A program made the position numbers and the translations under genes. The notes beneath the pieces were generated by a model, which did not search any database, was not told the DNA's origin, and saw only the letters and a program-made list of their open reading frames with translations. From Ahniella sp. (GTDB lineage: Bacteria; Pseudomonadota; Gammaproteobacteria; Xanthomonadales; Ahniellaceae), in contig JADJRU010000051.1 in assembly GCA_016712105.1 (NCBI GenBank), positions 124,001 through 188,000 on the forward strand: a stretch of DNA of 64,000 bases, read 5' to 3'. Positions 46,147-56,639 of the stretch are shown piece after piece; position 1 is the first letter of the stretch, and each line of letters begins with the position of its first letter.

Positions 46147-47214
46147 ATGACGCGTTTGTGCCCCGATTCATCGATTCCTGCCGCGGCATTGGCCGCTTTG
46201 CTGCTGTCGCTCCTGCCGCTGTCGGTGTTTGCCCAATCCGGCCCCGGCGGCGCGCCACCGCCGACGCCGGTTGAAATCGCCAAGCCAACGCGTGAAGCAG
46301 TGATCGAATCGGCCAGTGCCGTCGGCTCCTTGCGGGCCAATGAAGCGGTGATCCTGCGCGCCGAGTTGCCCGGGCGAATCGAGCAGATCCACTTCGACGA
46401 AGGCACCCGTGTGCAGAAGGGCGCATTGCTGTTCACGCTTGATGCCAGCCTGGTGCGAGCCGAAGTGGCGGAATGGGAGGCGACCGTCGCCCAGAGCCAA
46501 CGGGAGATGGACCGTGCGAACGATCTGGTCGTCCGCAAACTTGCGGCGCAGAACGATCTCGACATGAAGCGCTCATCACTGGCGGTCGATCAGGCGCGAT
46601 TGGCGTCGGCGCGCACGCGGCTCGACAAGTCGCAGATCCGCGCACCGTTCGCGGGCATGGTTGGGCTGCGGACCGTCAGTGTCGGCGAATACGTGCAGAT
46701 TGCCGACGAACTCGTGTCGCTGGTTCAGGTCGATCCGCTGAAGGTCGATTTCAGAGTGCCGGAGAACCTTGCCGCACGCGTATCGGCCGGACAGGACATC
46801 AGCGTCACGCTGGATGCGTTTGCCGGCGAATCGTTCGAAGGCAAGGTGTATGCGGTCGATCCGCAGGTGGACGTACAGACGCGCAGTGTGTTGTTGCGGG
46901 CGACGATCGACAACAAGGAAGGCCGCTTGCGGCCGGGCTTGTTTGCCAATGTCCGCGTCGAGCTTTCGCGGCGCAATGATTCGCTGACGATCCCCGAACA
47001 GGCGCTGTGGCCGCAAGGCGGCAAACAGTTCGTCTACATCGTGCGCGGTGGCAAGGCCGAACTGCAGGAAATCCGCATCGGAAAACGCAGTGCCGGTCGG
47101 GTTGAAGTCATCGCCGGGCTGGCGGCAGACACCGACGTGATCATCGCCGGGCAACTCAAGATTGGTCCCGGTTCCGCAGTGGTGGCGGTCGGTCTGAAGC
47201 CGGCTGGCCTGTAA
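46147..47214 (+). CDS. RND efflux periplasmic adaptor (membrane fusion protein)
   Basis: 355 residues. Signal peptide (ALAALLLSLLPLSVFA), then the MFP order: beta-barrel strand and lipoyl half (VGSLRANEAVILRAELPGRI, FDEGTRVQKGALLFTLD), alpha-hairpin (AEWEATVAQSQREMDRANDL), second lipoyl half (IRAPFAGMVGLRTVSVGEYV) and beta-barrel with LRPGLFANVRVELSRR. It bridges the inner-membrane pump to an outer-membrane channel. I prefer the ATG at 46147; a GTG at 46120 is in frame. The pump gene follows after 12 bp; no TolC-type gene is present here. Confidence 0.92.
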   Translation: MTRLCPDSSIPAAALAALLLSLLPLSVFAQSGPGGAPPPTPVEIAKPTREAVIESASAVGSLRANEAVILRAELPGRIEQIHFDEGTRVQKGALLFTLDASLVRAEVAEWEATVAQSQREMDRANDLVVRKLAAQNDLDMKRSSLAVDQARLASARTRLDKSQIRAPFAGMVGLRTVSVGEYVQIADELVSLVQVDPLKVDFRVPENLAARVSAGQDISVTLDAFAGESFEGKVYAVDPQVDVQTRSVLLRATIDNKEGRLRPGLFANVRVELSRRNDSLTIPEQALWPQGGKQFVYIVRGGKAELQEIRIGKRSAGRVEVIAGLAADTDVIIAGQLKIGPGSAVVAVGLKPAGL

Positions 47215-47226
47215 GCGAGCACCCGC

Positions 47227-50200
47227 ATGAACCTGTCAGAACTCTGCATCCGGCGGCCCGTGTTCGCCACGGTGATCAACCTGCTGATCATTCTGGTCGG
47301 TGTGGTCTGTTATAGCCGCCTGCCGGTCCGGCAGACGCCGAAGATCGACACGCCGATCGTCAACGTCAATACGTCCTATCCGGGCGCCAATGCCGCCGTG
47401 ATCGAGTCGCAGATCACGAAGCCGATCGAGGATGCGCTGGCCGGTATCGAGGGCGTGGACTTCATCCAGTCGACATCACGTGCCGAACAGAGCAATGTCA
47501 CGGTGGTGTTCAATCTCGATCGTAGTCCGGATGGCGCCGCTTCGGACGTCCGGGACCGCGTCAATCAGGCGCGCGAATTCCTGCCGTTTGATTCGCGTGA
47601 GCCCGTGGTCCAGAAACAGGAGGCCGATTCGCAGCCGATCATCTGGCTCAGTTTCAACAGCGACCGGCACAGCGCACTTGAAGTGGCCGATCTGGCGCGA
47701 CGGTTGGTGAAGGATCGTCTGCAGTCGATTCCGGGTGTTGCCGAGGCACGCTTGTTTGCCGCGCAATACTCGATGCGAATCTGGCTGGATGCCGATCGTC
47801 TGGCTTCGCAGGGACTCACGCCGGAAGACGTCGAGCGCGCTCTCCGCAATCAGAACGTCGAAATCCCGGCCGGTCGTATCGAGAGTCAGGATCGCGAGTT
47901 CACTGTGTTGGCCGAAACCGATCTGGGCACGCCGGAGCAGTTCATGCAGGTGATCCTGCGTGATGAATCAGGATATCTGGTTCGCCTCGGTGATGTGGCG
48001 CGTGTCGAGCTTGGCCCGGACAACGATCGCTGGTTGGGTCGGTTCAATGGCAGGCCCGCCGTGCCGCTGGGCCTGGTGCGGCAGTCGGTGGCGAATCCGC
48101 TGGACATTTCGAAGGCCGTCAAGGAGGCGTTGCCGCAGATCCAGCAGCAATTGCCGGAAGGGATGAACGTGGAGATCGGATATGACTCGACGATCTTCAT
48201 CCAGGCCTCGCTTGATGCCGTGTACGAGGCAGTGATCGAGGCGGTGGTGCTGGTCGTGCTGGTGATCTTCCTGTTTCTGCGCACGGCGCGCGCCACGATC
48301 ATTCCGCTGGTGACGATCCCGGTCTCGTTGATCGGCGCGTGCGCGCTGATGTACGTGTTTGGATTCTCGATCAATACGCTGACGCTGTTGGCCCTGGTGT
48401 TGGCCATCGGGCTTGTGGTGGACGATGCCATCGTCATGCTGGAGAACGTGCACCGTCAGGTCGAAATGGGCAAAAGCCGGTTTGAAGCGGCGATTGATGG
48501 CGCGAAGGAAATCTCCTTCGCGATCATCGCCATGACACTGACGCTGGCGGCGGTGTACCTGCCGGTCGCGTTCTCGGCGGGAGCGACCGGGCGACTGTTC
48601 GTTGAATTTGCGCTGACACTGGCGGGTGCCGTGATCGTTTCCGGCTTCGTGGCGTTGACGCTGTCGCCGATGATGTGCTCGAAACTGCTGGTCGACACGC
48701 ATCAGAAACAGGGGCGGTTCTACGAGATGGGTGAGCGGGCGCTCAACAGTCTGACCGCGGGTTATCGGCGCTGGTTAGGCAAGGCGCTGCAGCACCGGTT
48801 GATGGTGTTTTCGGTGGCGACCAGCCTCGGCCTTGGCGCCATCGTGCTGTTTCTGGCCGTGCCGCAAACACGGTTGGCTTCGGAACTGGCGCCGAAGGAA
48901 GACCCCGGTTTCGTGTTCACGTTCGGCATGGGCCCCGAAGGCGCGACCGTCGAGTACATGGACCGATATGCCCGGATGATCGAAGAGGCCTATTCGCAGG
49001 TTCCGGAGATCGAGCGGTATTTCGTGTTCGTGGGTTGGCCGAGTGTGAACAACACCATGTCGTTTCCGCGCCTGAAGGACTGGAGTGAACGCACGCGAAC
49101 TGCCGAGGAGGTCGCAGGTGATCTCTTCGGTCGCTTCCAGCAGATTCCCGGCATCATGGCGTTTCCGCAGGTTCCGGCCGCATTGGGCGGGAGCTTCAAC
49201 AGCCGCGACTTTGAAATGGTCGTACAGACCACCGAAAGCTACGAGCGACTGGGCGAGATCATGAATGCGCTCAAGGCGGAACTCGCGAAGGATGCGCGAT
49301 TCGTGCAGCCGCGCTCCGATCTCGAGATGAACAAGCCGGAGTTGCGGGTCAACGTCAACCGCGACAAGGCAGCTTCGGTGGGCGCCGACATCGCCACGGT
49401 CGGGCGGACGCTCGAGACATTGATGGGTGGCCGCAACGTCACGCGCTTCAAGCGCGGCTCGGAGCAATACAACGTCATCGTGCAGTTGGAGAAGGGCGAA
49501 CGGCAGACACCCGATGCACTGACTGCGGTGTATGTGCGGGGGCGCATGGGTGAGATGGTGCAGTTGTCGAACCTGCTGGACGTCAGCGAAACCGTCTCCC
49601 CGCGCGAACTGGCACATTTCAACAAACTCCGTTCGGCATCGATCAGTTCCGGGCTCGTACCCGGGTTTTCCCTGGGTGAAGCGATTGGTGTTGCCGACGG
49701 CGCGTTGCGCAAGGTGGCACGGGGCGAGGCTACTTATGATCTGTCCGGACAAACCCGCGAGTTCCGCAGGATCCAATCGAGCAGCCTGCTGTTGTTCGGC
49801 CTCGCGCTAGCCTTCATCTATCTCGTGCTGGCGGCTCAGTTCGAGAGTTTCATCGATCCGCTGGTGATCCTGCTGTCGGTACCGCTGGCGATCGCCGGTG
49901 CGCTGCTGACCCTCAAGCTCACCGGTGGCTCGATCAACGTGTATTCGCAGATCGGCCTGATCACGCTGGTGGGCCTCATTGCCAAACACGGCATCCTGAT
50001 CGTCGAGTTTGCGCACCAACTGCGAGATCGTGGTTTGGGCCTGGTCGAGGCTGCGATCGAATCATCCACCCTCCGCCTGCGTCCGATCCTGATGACGACG
50101 GCGGCGATGGCGCTGGGGGCCTTGCCGCTGGCATGGGCCAGTGGTGCCGGTGCCGAAGCGCGTCAGGACATCGGTTGGGTGATTGTTGGCGGTCTCAGCA

Positions 50201-50295
50201 TCGGTACCGTGTTCACGTTATTTGTAGTGCCGGCTTTTTACGTCTTGCTCGGGTCCTGGCGAGCTGTGCCGGTCGGTGCGAAAACGGGTTCCTGA
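47227..50295 (+). CDS. RND multidrug efflux pump, inner-membrane subunit (HAE1 type)
   Basis: 1022 residues, the usual length of AcrB/MdtB-type pumps. N-terminus LSELCIRRPVFATVINLLII, periplasmic porter domain with NTSYPGANAAVIESQITKPI, TM4 with the proton-relay Asp pair in LALVLAIGLVVDDAIVMLEN, and a second half ending in the TM block RLRPILMTTAAMALGALPLA. Substrates cannot be inferred from sequence. It forms an operon with the adaptor. Its 3' end overlaps the convergent TMEM175-like gene by 58 bp. Confidence 0.95.
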   Translation: MNLSELCIRRPVFATVINLLIILVGVVCYSRLPVRQTPKIDTPIVNVNTSYPGANAAVIESQITKPIEDALAGIEGVDFIQSTSRAEQSNVTVVFNLDRSPDGAASDVRDRVNQAREFLPFDSREPVVQKQEADSQPIIWLSFNSDRHSALEVADLARRLVKDRLQSIPGVAEARLFAAQYSMRIWLDADRLASQGLTPEDVERALRNQNVEIPAGRIESQDREFTVLAETDLGTPEQFMQVILRDESGYLVRLGDVARVELGPDNDRWLGRFNGRPAVPLGLVRQSVANPLDISKAVKEALPQIQQQLPEGMNVEIGYDSTIFIQASLDAVYEAVIEAVVLVVLVIFLFLRTARATIIPLVTIPVSLIGACALMYVFGFSINTLTLLALVLAIGLVVDDAIVMLENVHRQVEMGKSRFEAAIDGAKEISFAIIAMTLTLAAVYLPVAFSAGATGRLFVEFALTLAGAVIVSGFVALTLSPMMCSKLLVDTHQKQGRFYEMGERALNSLTAGYRRWLGKALQHRLMVFSVATSLGLGAIVLFLAVPQTRLASELAPKEDPGFVFTFGMGPEGATVEYMDRYARMIEEAYSQVPEIERYFVFVGWPSVNNTMSFPRLKDWSERTRTAEEVAGDLFGRFQQIPGIMAFPQVPAALGGSFNSRDFEMVVQTTESYERLGEIMNALKAELAKDARFVQPRSDLEMNKPELRVNVNRDKAASVGADIATVGRTLETLMGGRNVTRFKRGSEQYNVIVQLEKGERQTPDALTAVYVRGRMGEMVQLSNLLDVSETVSPRELAHFNKLRSASISSGLVPGFSLGEAIGVADGALRKVARGEATYDLSGQTREFRRIQSSSLLLFGLALAFIYLVLAAQFESFIDPLVILLSVPLAIAGALLTLKLTGGSINVYSQIGLITLVGLIAKHGILIVEFAHQLRDRGLGLVEAAIESSTLRLRPILMTTAAMALGALPLAWASGAGAEARQDIGWVIVGGLSIGTVFTLFVVPAFYVLLGSWRAVPVGAKTGS

Positions 50296-51017
50296 CCGGC
50301 GTGCAGGGTTCGTAACCTGGCGGCGCGCCACTTGAACCAGGGGCTGGTCAGCGTCAGCAGGAAGAACATCATGCCACCGGCGGTGGCGCGCCAGACTGGC
50401 GCATTGGCCGGGCAGGTGGCGGCGACGAAGATCGACAGCACGCCGACGAAGACGTTCCAGCGCCACTGAAGGATCAGCACTCGCGTGAGCGCGAGTTCAA
50501 GCGGATCCAGTCCGATTGCGGATGCCCGCTTCTGGGCATGCTGGTAGAGCAAGGTCATGACCGCCGACATGCCAGCAAACGAGCCGCCAAAGACCATGAA
50601 CACGACCTGCAATTCAGCCAGGCTCTGGATCCTGAAGGTGCTCGGCAGCCAGCCACTGCTGAGCCAGGCGAACATGCTGGCGAACTGGACCCGCAGGGGG
50701 TATACAAAAATCATCACCAGGAAGACCAGCAGCAGGCCGAGCACGGTGGACCGGCCGTCGTCGATGCCGTAACGACGGCACCATGTGTTGTGCGAATACC
50801 AGAATTGCGCAAGCAACAGGAAACTCGCGCCGAAGGCCGGGATCCCCTTCAGCGCGAGCAGCAGTTCGGAGGAGTCTTTCGGCAGCGCATCGAACGAGAT
50901 GACCAGCAGCGTCAAGACAAACGCGAAGGCCGCATCCACGAAGGTCTACAGTCGCGTTTGAGTGTCACCCCGGTTAAAAAAGCCGTCTTCGCGGCGCGCT
51001 TCAAGGGGTGTGGTCAT
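50238..51017 (-). CDS. TMEM175-like (DUF1211) membrane protein with in-frame amber codon
   Basis: Potassium-channel-like TMEM175 family: DAAFAFVLTLLVISFDALPK corresponds to the family's first TM motif, followed by FLLLAQFWYSHNTWCRRYG and four more TM segments. The frame opened by the ATG at 51017 reads ..RGDTQTRL, then TAG at 50946-50948, then TFVDAAFAFVL without any frame change. Relatives have Glu at this place (RLE-x-FVDAAFAF), so GAG to TAG is a single-base nonsense change or error. A GTG at 50939 directly after the stop would give a 233-residue product lacking about 24 N-terminal residues. Confidence 0.78.
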
Positions 51018-51168
51018 GGCTGGAAGCCTGTCTGCGGGATCGGCCGGCAAAGGTAACATCGCGGCGATCGGGTTCGGTTGTATCGCCGACACCGGAATTT
51101 GACGAACTGTCGATTGCGAGTCGGTCGCGCTTGCGGCACAGTCACTTCTGGTGATCGATCGAGGTGTC

Positions 51169-52354
51169 ATGAAACGACGTCAACTGATGAAGGGTTTTTC
51201 CGCCGTTCTGGCGGGTTCCGTCCTGATGGGTCTGGGCGCTTGCGGTGGCCCGGCGGTCCGGCATTCGGCGCTCTCCATGGGGTTTCTGGACTCGCTTCCG
51301 GAGCCCTGGCGCGCGCGGATCGCCGATCCGGCGCATCAGTTCCGGATGCAGGTGACCGTCTTCGATCCGGCTCGACAACGCTGGCCTTCGGGTATTCATC
51401 ACGAGCGGCACGGGCTCGACGACCAGTCCTGGTTTGCGCCGGGAAGTTGGGTGAAGTTGCCGTTGGCCCTGTTGGCGATCGAGCGGTTCGAGTCGCTTGG
51501 ATTGGGCCTCGACGCGAAGATCCATCTGGACCAGGCACCCGAGAGTGGTGAGTGGGCCGATGGTGGAACCGCAGGCGGAATCTCTCTTGCGCAGTCTGCG
51601 GCGGGTGTTTGTCGTCAGTGACAATACGGCCGCGAATCGACTGTATGAGTTTCTCGGACAGGATTTGATTCACGATCGACTCGGTGCGCTGGGGTTCCCA
51701 CACGCCCGGCTGGTGTCGCGTATCGGCTCATCGGATGTCGCGGCGAATCGGCGTTCGACAGCGGTTCGCGTTGTCGATGCCGAAGGTGGCCAGCGGTTTG
51801 CGCGTCCGGCTATCGAAAGTTCGGTTGTCCGTTCGTTTCCATATGGTGAAGCTCGGGCCGGCCTCGGCTGGTTGGACGGTGACCGGGTGATTGCCGGGGC
51901 GCATGATTTTTCGGCCAGCAATTTTCTGGCGCTAGGTGACATGCACACGATGTTGTTGGCATTGATCACACCGGAGGCGGTTCCTGAATCCCAGCGGTGG
52001 CGCATCAGTGAATCGGCGCGACTGTCCGTGCTGACCGAGATGGCGCACTGGCCGCGAGAGTCGATCGATCCGAGTTACGCTGAATCGGATTTTCCGGATC
52101 GATATGCCAAATTCCTGTTGCCGCAAGGTGATGCGAATCGTTGGTTGCGGCTCTACGGAAAGTGCGGACAGGCATTCGGGTATCTCAACGACACACAATG
52201 TGTGCTGGATACCCGAACCGGGCGTCAGGTGCTGATCTCCGCATCCATTCACGTGAATGCCGACGGTATCTTCAACGACGATGTCTATGAGTACGACGAT
52301 GTGGGTTTGCCGATGCTCGCAGCGCTTGGTCAGGCCGCGCTGGATTCCGCGTGA
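51169..52354 (+). CDS. Lipoprotein with class A beta-lactamase fold (serine hydrolase, frameshifted)
   Basis: Lipoprotein signal (AVLAGSVLMGLGAC) then a penicillin-interacting serine hydrolase fold: SxxK as SWVK in FAPGSWVKLPLALLAIE, SDN in RVFVVSDNTAANRLYEFLG and a C-terminal RTG triad in LDTRTGRQVLIS in place of KTG. This is more like the beta-lactamase-related 'serine hydrolase' family than an acquired resistance enzyme. One extra base between about 51540 and 51565 separates the two frames; the joined length is about 394 residues. ATG at 51169, GAGGTG upstream. Confidence 0.82.
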
Positions 52355-52670
52355 ACGCGCGATGTCGTGACGTTTGTTTCACTGAACCGCAGGCAACAGC
52401 AGTGGTGATGTCGGAACTTTCAGAGGGTGCATCAGTCTGAGTAGCGTCCCGAGGGTTTCGCATTCTTTCGGGGCGTTCTCCGGTGTAGCTTCATTGTCTG
52501 GTACGTCACGACACCTCCGCGCCGGCCTGTGCTGTCCCCACAGGCCCACTCCCCCAAACCAGGTCGGCGCGGGGACTTTCTTCGACCCGGAACCTTGTCC
52601 GCAGCGTTGCCATGGGGCGCGATCCCGTCAGTGGTCGACAGGCCGAGTGATCCACCCTCTGTCCAGCGTC
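52355..52670. other. 316-bp intergenic region without recognisable features
   Basis: Between the convergent serine hydrolase and radA genes. Neither a coding frame with normal codon bias, nor a terminator with T-tract, nor a copy of the local repeat families is visible. Confidence 0.6.
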
Positions 52671-54032
52671 TTACAACACCGCCGAAATGGCATCCGAAAG
52701 GCGCTCCGCGGCAACAATCTGCAGCCCGGCTGGCGTCTTTTTCGGGGCATTGGCCTTGGGCACGATGAGTTTTTCGAAGCCATGCGAAAGCGCTTCGCGA
52801 ATCCGTTCTTCGCCATTCGGCACGGGTCTGATTTCACCGGAGAGGCCAACCTCGCCAAACGCGGCGATGCGGCTGCCGAGTTTGCGGTCGCGGAAGCTCG
52901 ACAGGATCGCCAACAACACCGGCAGATCGGCTGCGGTTTCCTGAACACGCAAACCACCCACCACATTCACGAAGACATCCTGGTCGTACAGACTGATGCC
53001 ACCATGACGATGTAATACGGCCAGCAACATCGCCAGGCGGTTCTGTTCCAGACCGAGTGTCACGCGACGTGGATTCGCCAAGGGGGACTGGTCCACCAGC
53101 GCCTGTACTTCCACCAGCAAAGGTCGTGTGCCTTCGCGCGTGACCATGATCATCGAACCGCTCGCCGATGATTCGTGGCCACTGAGGAAAATCGCCGACG
53201 GGTTGGGTACTTCCTTCAGGCCTTTGTCGCCCATCGCGAACACGCCGAGTTCGTTCACTGCACCGAAGCGGTTCTTGAACGCACGCAGCACCCGAAACCG
53301 GCTGCCGGCATCCCCTTCGAAATACAGCACCGCATCGACCATGTGCTCGAGCACGCGCGGGCCCGCGATGCCGCCTTCCTTGGTGACATGACCGACGAGA
53401 AACACCGCCGTGCCACTTTCCTTGGCGAATCGAACCAGTTGTGCTGCCGAGTCGCGGACCTGACTGACCGAACCGGGTGCAGCGGTGATCGCCTGCGAGT
53501 ACATGGTCTGGATGGAGTCGATCACGAGGAGATCGGGCTTTTCACGGCGCGCGATGTCGATGATCTGTTCGATCTCGGTTTCGGCGAGTGCCTGTAACCG
53601 CGTGATGTCGAGGCCCAGACGTCGGCCGCGTGATGCGACCTGGCCCAGGCTTTCTTCACCGGTGACGTACAACGTGGGCTTCGGCAAAGCCGCCAGCGCC
53701 TGCAGCAGCAGGGTGGATTTGCCGATGCCGGGATCACCGCCGATCAACACCACCGAGCCGCGCACGAGCCCGCCGCCCAGAACCCGATCGAGTTCGCCGA
53801 TGCCGAGCATCTGACGCACCTCGTCCTTTTCTTCAATACTGGACAGAGCGCGGATCTGCCCCGGTGTGGCACCGGCATAACCGCCCTGACGTGTGGGACC
53901 AGCCACCACCGGCTTGGCCACACGCAATTCACTCATCGTGTTCCATTCGCTGCAGTCGGCACACTGGCCCGCCCACTTGCTGGCTTCGCCACCGCACTGG
54001 TTACACACGAACACCGATTTGGCCTTGGCCAT
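52671..54032 (-). CDS. radA: DNA repair protein RadA (Sms)
   Basis: RecA-like helicase that promotes branch migration in recombination. N-terminal C4 zinc finger (FVCNQCGGEASKWAGQCADC), Walker A GGDPGIGKSTLLLQ, Walker B LLVIDSIQTMYS, the RadA-specific FKNRFGAVNELGVF and the C-terminal Lon-like domain with GEVGLSGEIRPV. 453 residues, normal. ATG at 54032 shares one base with the alr stop (TAATG), so it is translated in series with alr and dnaB. Confidence 0.97.
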   Translation of the reverse strand: MAKAKSVFVCNQCGGEASKWAGQCADCSEWNTMSELRVAKPVVAGPTRQGGYAGATPGQIRALSSIEEKDEVRQMLGIGELDRVLGGGLVRGSVVLIGGDPGIGKSTLLLQALAALPKPTLYVTGEESLGQVASRGRRLGLDITRLQALAETEIEQIIDIARREKPDLLVIDSIQTMYSQAITAAPGSVSQVRDSAAQLVRFAKESGTAVFLVGHVTKEGGIAGPRVLEHMVDAVLYFEGDAGSRFRVLRAFKNRFGAVNELGVFAMGDKGLKEVPNPSAIFLSGHESSASGSMIMVTREGTRPLLVEVQALVDQSPLANPRRVTLGLEQNRLAMLLAVLHRHGGISLYDQDVFVNVVGGLRVQETAADLPVLLAILSSFRDRKLGSRIAAFGEVGLSGEIRPVPNGEERIREALSHGFEKLIVPKANAPKKTPAGLQIVAAERLSDAISAVL

Positions 54033-55111
54033 TACGGCTGCTCCAGGAACATCACGCGTTTGGTGACACCACAAGTGAGTTCATAACTGATGGTGTCTGC
54101 GGCGGCAGCCACATGTTCGACCGGCAAGGAATCACCCCACAGCGTGACGCGCTCACCGACTCGCACCTCCGGAAACTCGTCCAGATCGATCGACAGGAGA
54201 TCCATCGACACTCTGCCGAGCACTTGCGAACGCCGGCCCCGAATCAACACCGGGCCGCCGGTGCCGACATGACGCGGGTAACCATCACCGTAACCCATGG
54301 CGACGACTCCGACACGCTGCGGCTTCGGGCACACATAGGCGCCCGCGTAGCCAATCCGCTCGCCGGCTGCAAACGACTGAATGGCAATGATTTTGGAAGA
54401 CAGGTGCATCACCGGCTTGAACCCCAGATCGCTGCCGGTCTGATCCGGCGCCAGGCCCAAACCATAAAGTAATCCGCCGGGCCGCACCCATTCATGATGC
54501 GCGCCTGGCATATGGCAAATGGCTGCTGAGTTGGCGAGTGATCGGGCTACCGGCAAATCGCGTGTGGCCAGATCGAAACGGGTCGCCTGTGCGGCGTTGA
54601 CCGGGTCGGTGGGTACATCCGAGTTTGCGAAGTGGCTCATCACCGACAAGTCCGGGTGTACTTGCGGCAATTCGCGCAGTTGGCGAACCAGCGCACCGGC
54701 CCGAGCGTGCGGAAATCCCAGGCGATGCATGCCGGTATCGAGTTTGAGCCAGACCCGAAGTGGGCGAGGGTCCGGGTCGGCCTTCACCATGGCCAGTTGG
54801 TCGTCGTGATGCAGCACGACATCAAGATCGAGTCGCCGAACTTCAGCGAGATCGGCCGGCTCGTCGATGCCCGACAGAACGACAATTCGCTGCCGATGCC
54901 CCGACGCGCGCAGCCTCAGACCATCGGCAATCGCCGCGACCCCGAACGCATCGGCGGATGCCAACGCACGGGCAACCCGTTCCAGCCCGTGGCCGTAACC
55001 ATCGGCTTTGACGACCGCCATGACCTTGCTGCGCGGGGCGAGTGTCCGTACGCGTTCCAGGTTGTGCTGCAGCGCCGGCAGCGAGATGCTGGCGATGGCC
55101 GAACGACTCAT
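54032..55111 (-). CDS. alr: Alanine racemase
   Basis: PLP enzyme making D-alanine for peptidoglycan. PLP-lysine in KVMAVVKADGYGHG (near residue 35), catalytic Tyr in AAGERIGYAGAYVCPK, and DTGMHRLGF and AMGYGDGYPR as in the family. 359 residues. The ATG at 55111 overlaps the dnaB TGA (ATGA). The dnaB-alr-radA order is common in gammaproteobacteria. Confidence 0.97.
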   Translation of the reverse strand: MSRSAIASISLPALQHNLERVRTLAPRSKVMAVVKADGYGHGLERVARALASADAFGVAAIADGLRLRASGHRQRIVVLSGIDEPADLAEVRRLDLDVVLHHDDQLAMVKADPDPRPLRVWLKLDTGMHRLGFPHARAGALVRQLRELPQVHPDLSVMSHFANSDVPTDPVNAAQATRFDLATRDLPVARSLANSAAICHMPGAHHEWVRPGGLLYGLGLAPDQTGSDLGFKPVMHLSSKIIAIQSFAAGERIGYAGAYVCPKPQRVGVVAMGYGDGYPRHVGTGGPVLIRGRRSQVLGRVSMDLLSIDLDEFPEVRVGERVTLWGDSLPVEHVAAAADTISYELTCGVTKRVMFLEQP

Positions 55112-56520
55112 TCGAAGCTTCCGCTGTAGTTCTGGTTCGCGTGGTTCTCGAACTTCGTGTAATGGCCGAGAAACGTAAGCTTGATGGTCCCGGTCGGGCC
55201 ATTTCGATGTTTGCCGATGATGATCTCCGCAAGGCCCTTGTCGGGGGATTCCTTGTTGTAATACTCGTCGCGGTAAATGAACAGGATCAAGTCGGCGTCC
55301 TGTTCGATGGCGCCCGACTCGCGCAGGTCGGCCATGACCGGGCGTTTGTCGGTACGCTGTTCGAGCGATCGATTGAGCTGCGACAGCGCAATCACCGGGA
55401 CGTGCAGTTCCTTTGCAAGGGCCTTCAGGCTTCGCGAAATCTCCGAGATTTCGGTCGCGCGGTTTTCCTTGTTTCCGGGCACGCTCATCAACTGGAGGTA
55501 ATCGATGACGATCAATCCGAGATCGTGTTCGCGTTTCAGACGGCGCGCACGCGATCGCAGTTCGATCGGCGACAGAGCCGGTGTGTCGTCGATGAAAATT
55601 TTCGATTCCGACAACAAAGTGATCGCCGAGGTGACGCGTGGCCATTCCTCGTCGGCCAGGTCGCCCGTGCGCAGATGCTGCTGGTTGATGCGCCCGAGCG
55701 ACGAGATCAGTCGGAACGCCAGCTGCGACGCCGACATTTCCATCGAGAACACCGCAACGGCCTTCTTGGTCTTCAGCGCGCAGTATTCAGCCATGTTCAA
55801 GGCCAGGGCCGTTTTGCCCATCGAAGGACGCGCGGCGAGGATGATCAGGTCGGACGGCTGCAGGCCGGTGGTGATGTTGTCGAAATCGGTGAAGCCGGTG
55901 GGCACGCCGGTCAGTGCGCCGCGGTTCTCGTAGCGTTGTTGCAGTTGGGAGAAGGCGTCCTTCACCGCAAACCGCATCGATGTAAAGCCCTTGCGGCCAC
56001 GTGCGCCGGCTTCGGCAATCCGGAATACCTTCTGCTCGGCACCTTCGAGGATTTCCTGGGTGCTGCGACCTTCCGGGAGAAACCCGTCGTTCGCGATTTC
56101 CGTGCCGGCTTCAATCAGTTGGCGCAGTACGGCCTTCTCGCGCACGATCTCGGCATACGCCGCGATGTTGGCGGCACTCGGCGTGTTGTTCGCAAGCTCC
56201 AGAATGTAATTGGATCCGCCGACGAGTTCGGCAATGCCCTGGGATTCGAACCATTCACCGAGCGTGACCGCGTCGGCGGGTGTGCTCTTGTTCTGCAATT
56301 CGCCGATGGCGCGAAAGATGAGCTGGTGGTCGTGACGGTAGAAGTCTTCTTCGACGAGCTTGTCGGCGACCTTGTCCCATGATTCGGGGGCGAGCATCAG
56401 ACCACCGAGCACAGCCTGTTCGGCCTCGATCGCATTCGGTGGAACGCGGAGGCTTTCGATGCTGCGGTTGGATGGACGAAACGATTCCGGACGGGCGGCC
56501 ATGGTATTTTCAATCTTCAT
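55108..56520 (-). CDS. dnaB: Replicative DNA helicase DnaB
   Basis: Hexameric 5'-3' fork helicase. N-terminal domain (PPNAIEAEQAVLGGLMLAPE), linker, RecA-like domain with Walker A ARPSMGKTALALNMAEY, Walker B GLIVIDYLQLM and the arginine-finger region ESGAIEQDADLILFIYRD. 470 residues from the ATG at 56520; ATGs at 56502 and 56550 are possible. It is the first gene of the dnaB-alr-radA group. Confidence 0.97.
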   Translation of the reverse strand: MKIENTMAARPESFRPSNRSIESLRVPPNAIEAEQAVLGGLMLAPESWDKVADKLVEEDFYRHDHQLIFRAIGELQNKSTPADAVTLGEWFESQGIAELVGGSNYILELANNTPSAANIAAYAEIVREKAVLRQLIEAGTEIANDGFLPEGRSTQEILEGAEQKVFRIAEAGARGRKGFTSMRFAVKDAFSQLQQRYENRGALTGVPTGFTDFDNITTGLQPSDLIILAARPSMGKTALALNMAEYCALKTKKAVAVFSMEMSASQLAFRLISSLGRINQQHLRTGDLADEEWPRVTSAITLLSESKIFIDDTPALSPIELRSRARRLKREHDLGLIVIDYLQLMSVPGNKENRATEISEISRSLKALAKELHVPVIALSQLNRSLEQRTDKRPVMADLRESGAIEQDADLILFIYRDEYYNKESPDKGLAEIIIGKHRNGPTGTIKLTFLGHYTKFENHANQNYSGSFE

Positions 56521-56639
56521 GTTGGCGAGCCTGCCATGGTAGTCCGGCATGGGGTGGGTAGGTTGCGTATAAACCTGTGGATTACTTATGGAAAACCTCG
56601 GGCAGAGCATGTTCCGGGGCTGTCTCAGGGGTTGAGAAG

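Noticed and set aside
51169..52354. Acquired antibiotic-resistance beta-lactamase
   Set aside because: The KTG motif is replaced and there is no mobile context; it fits the broader serine hydrolase family.
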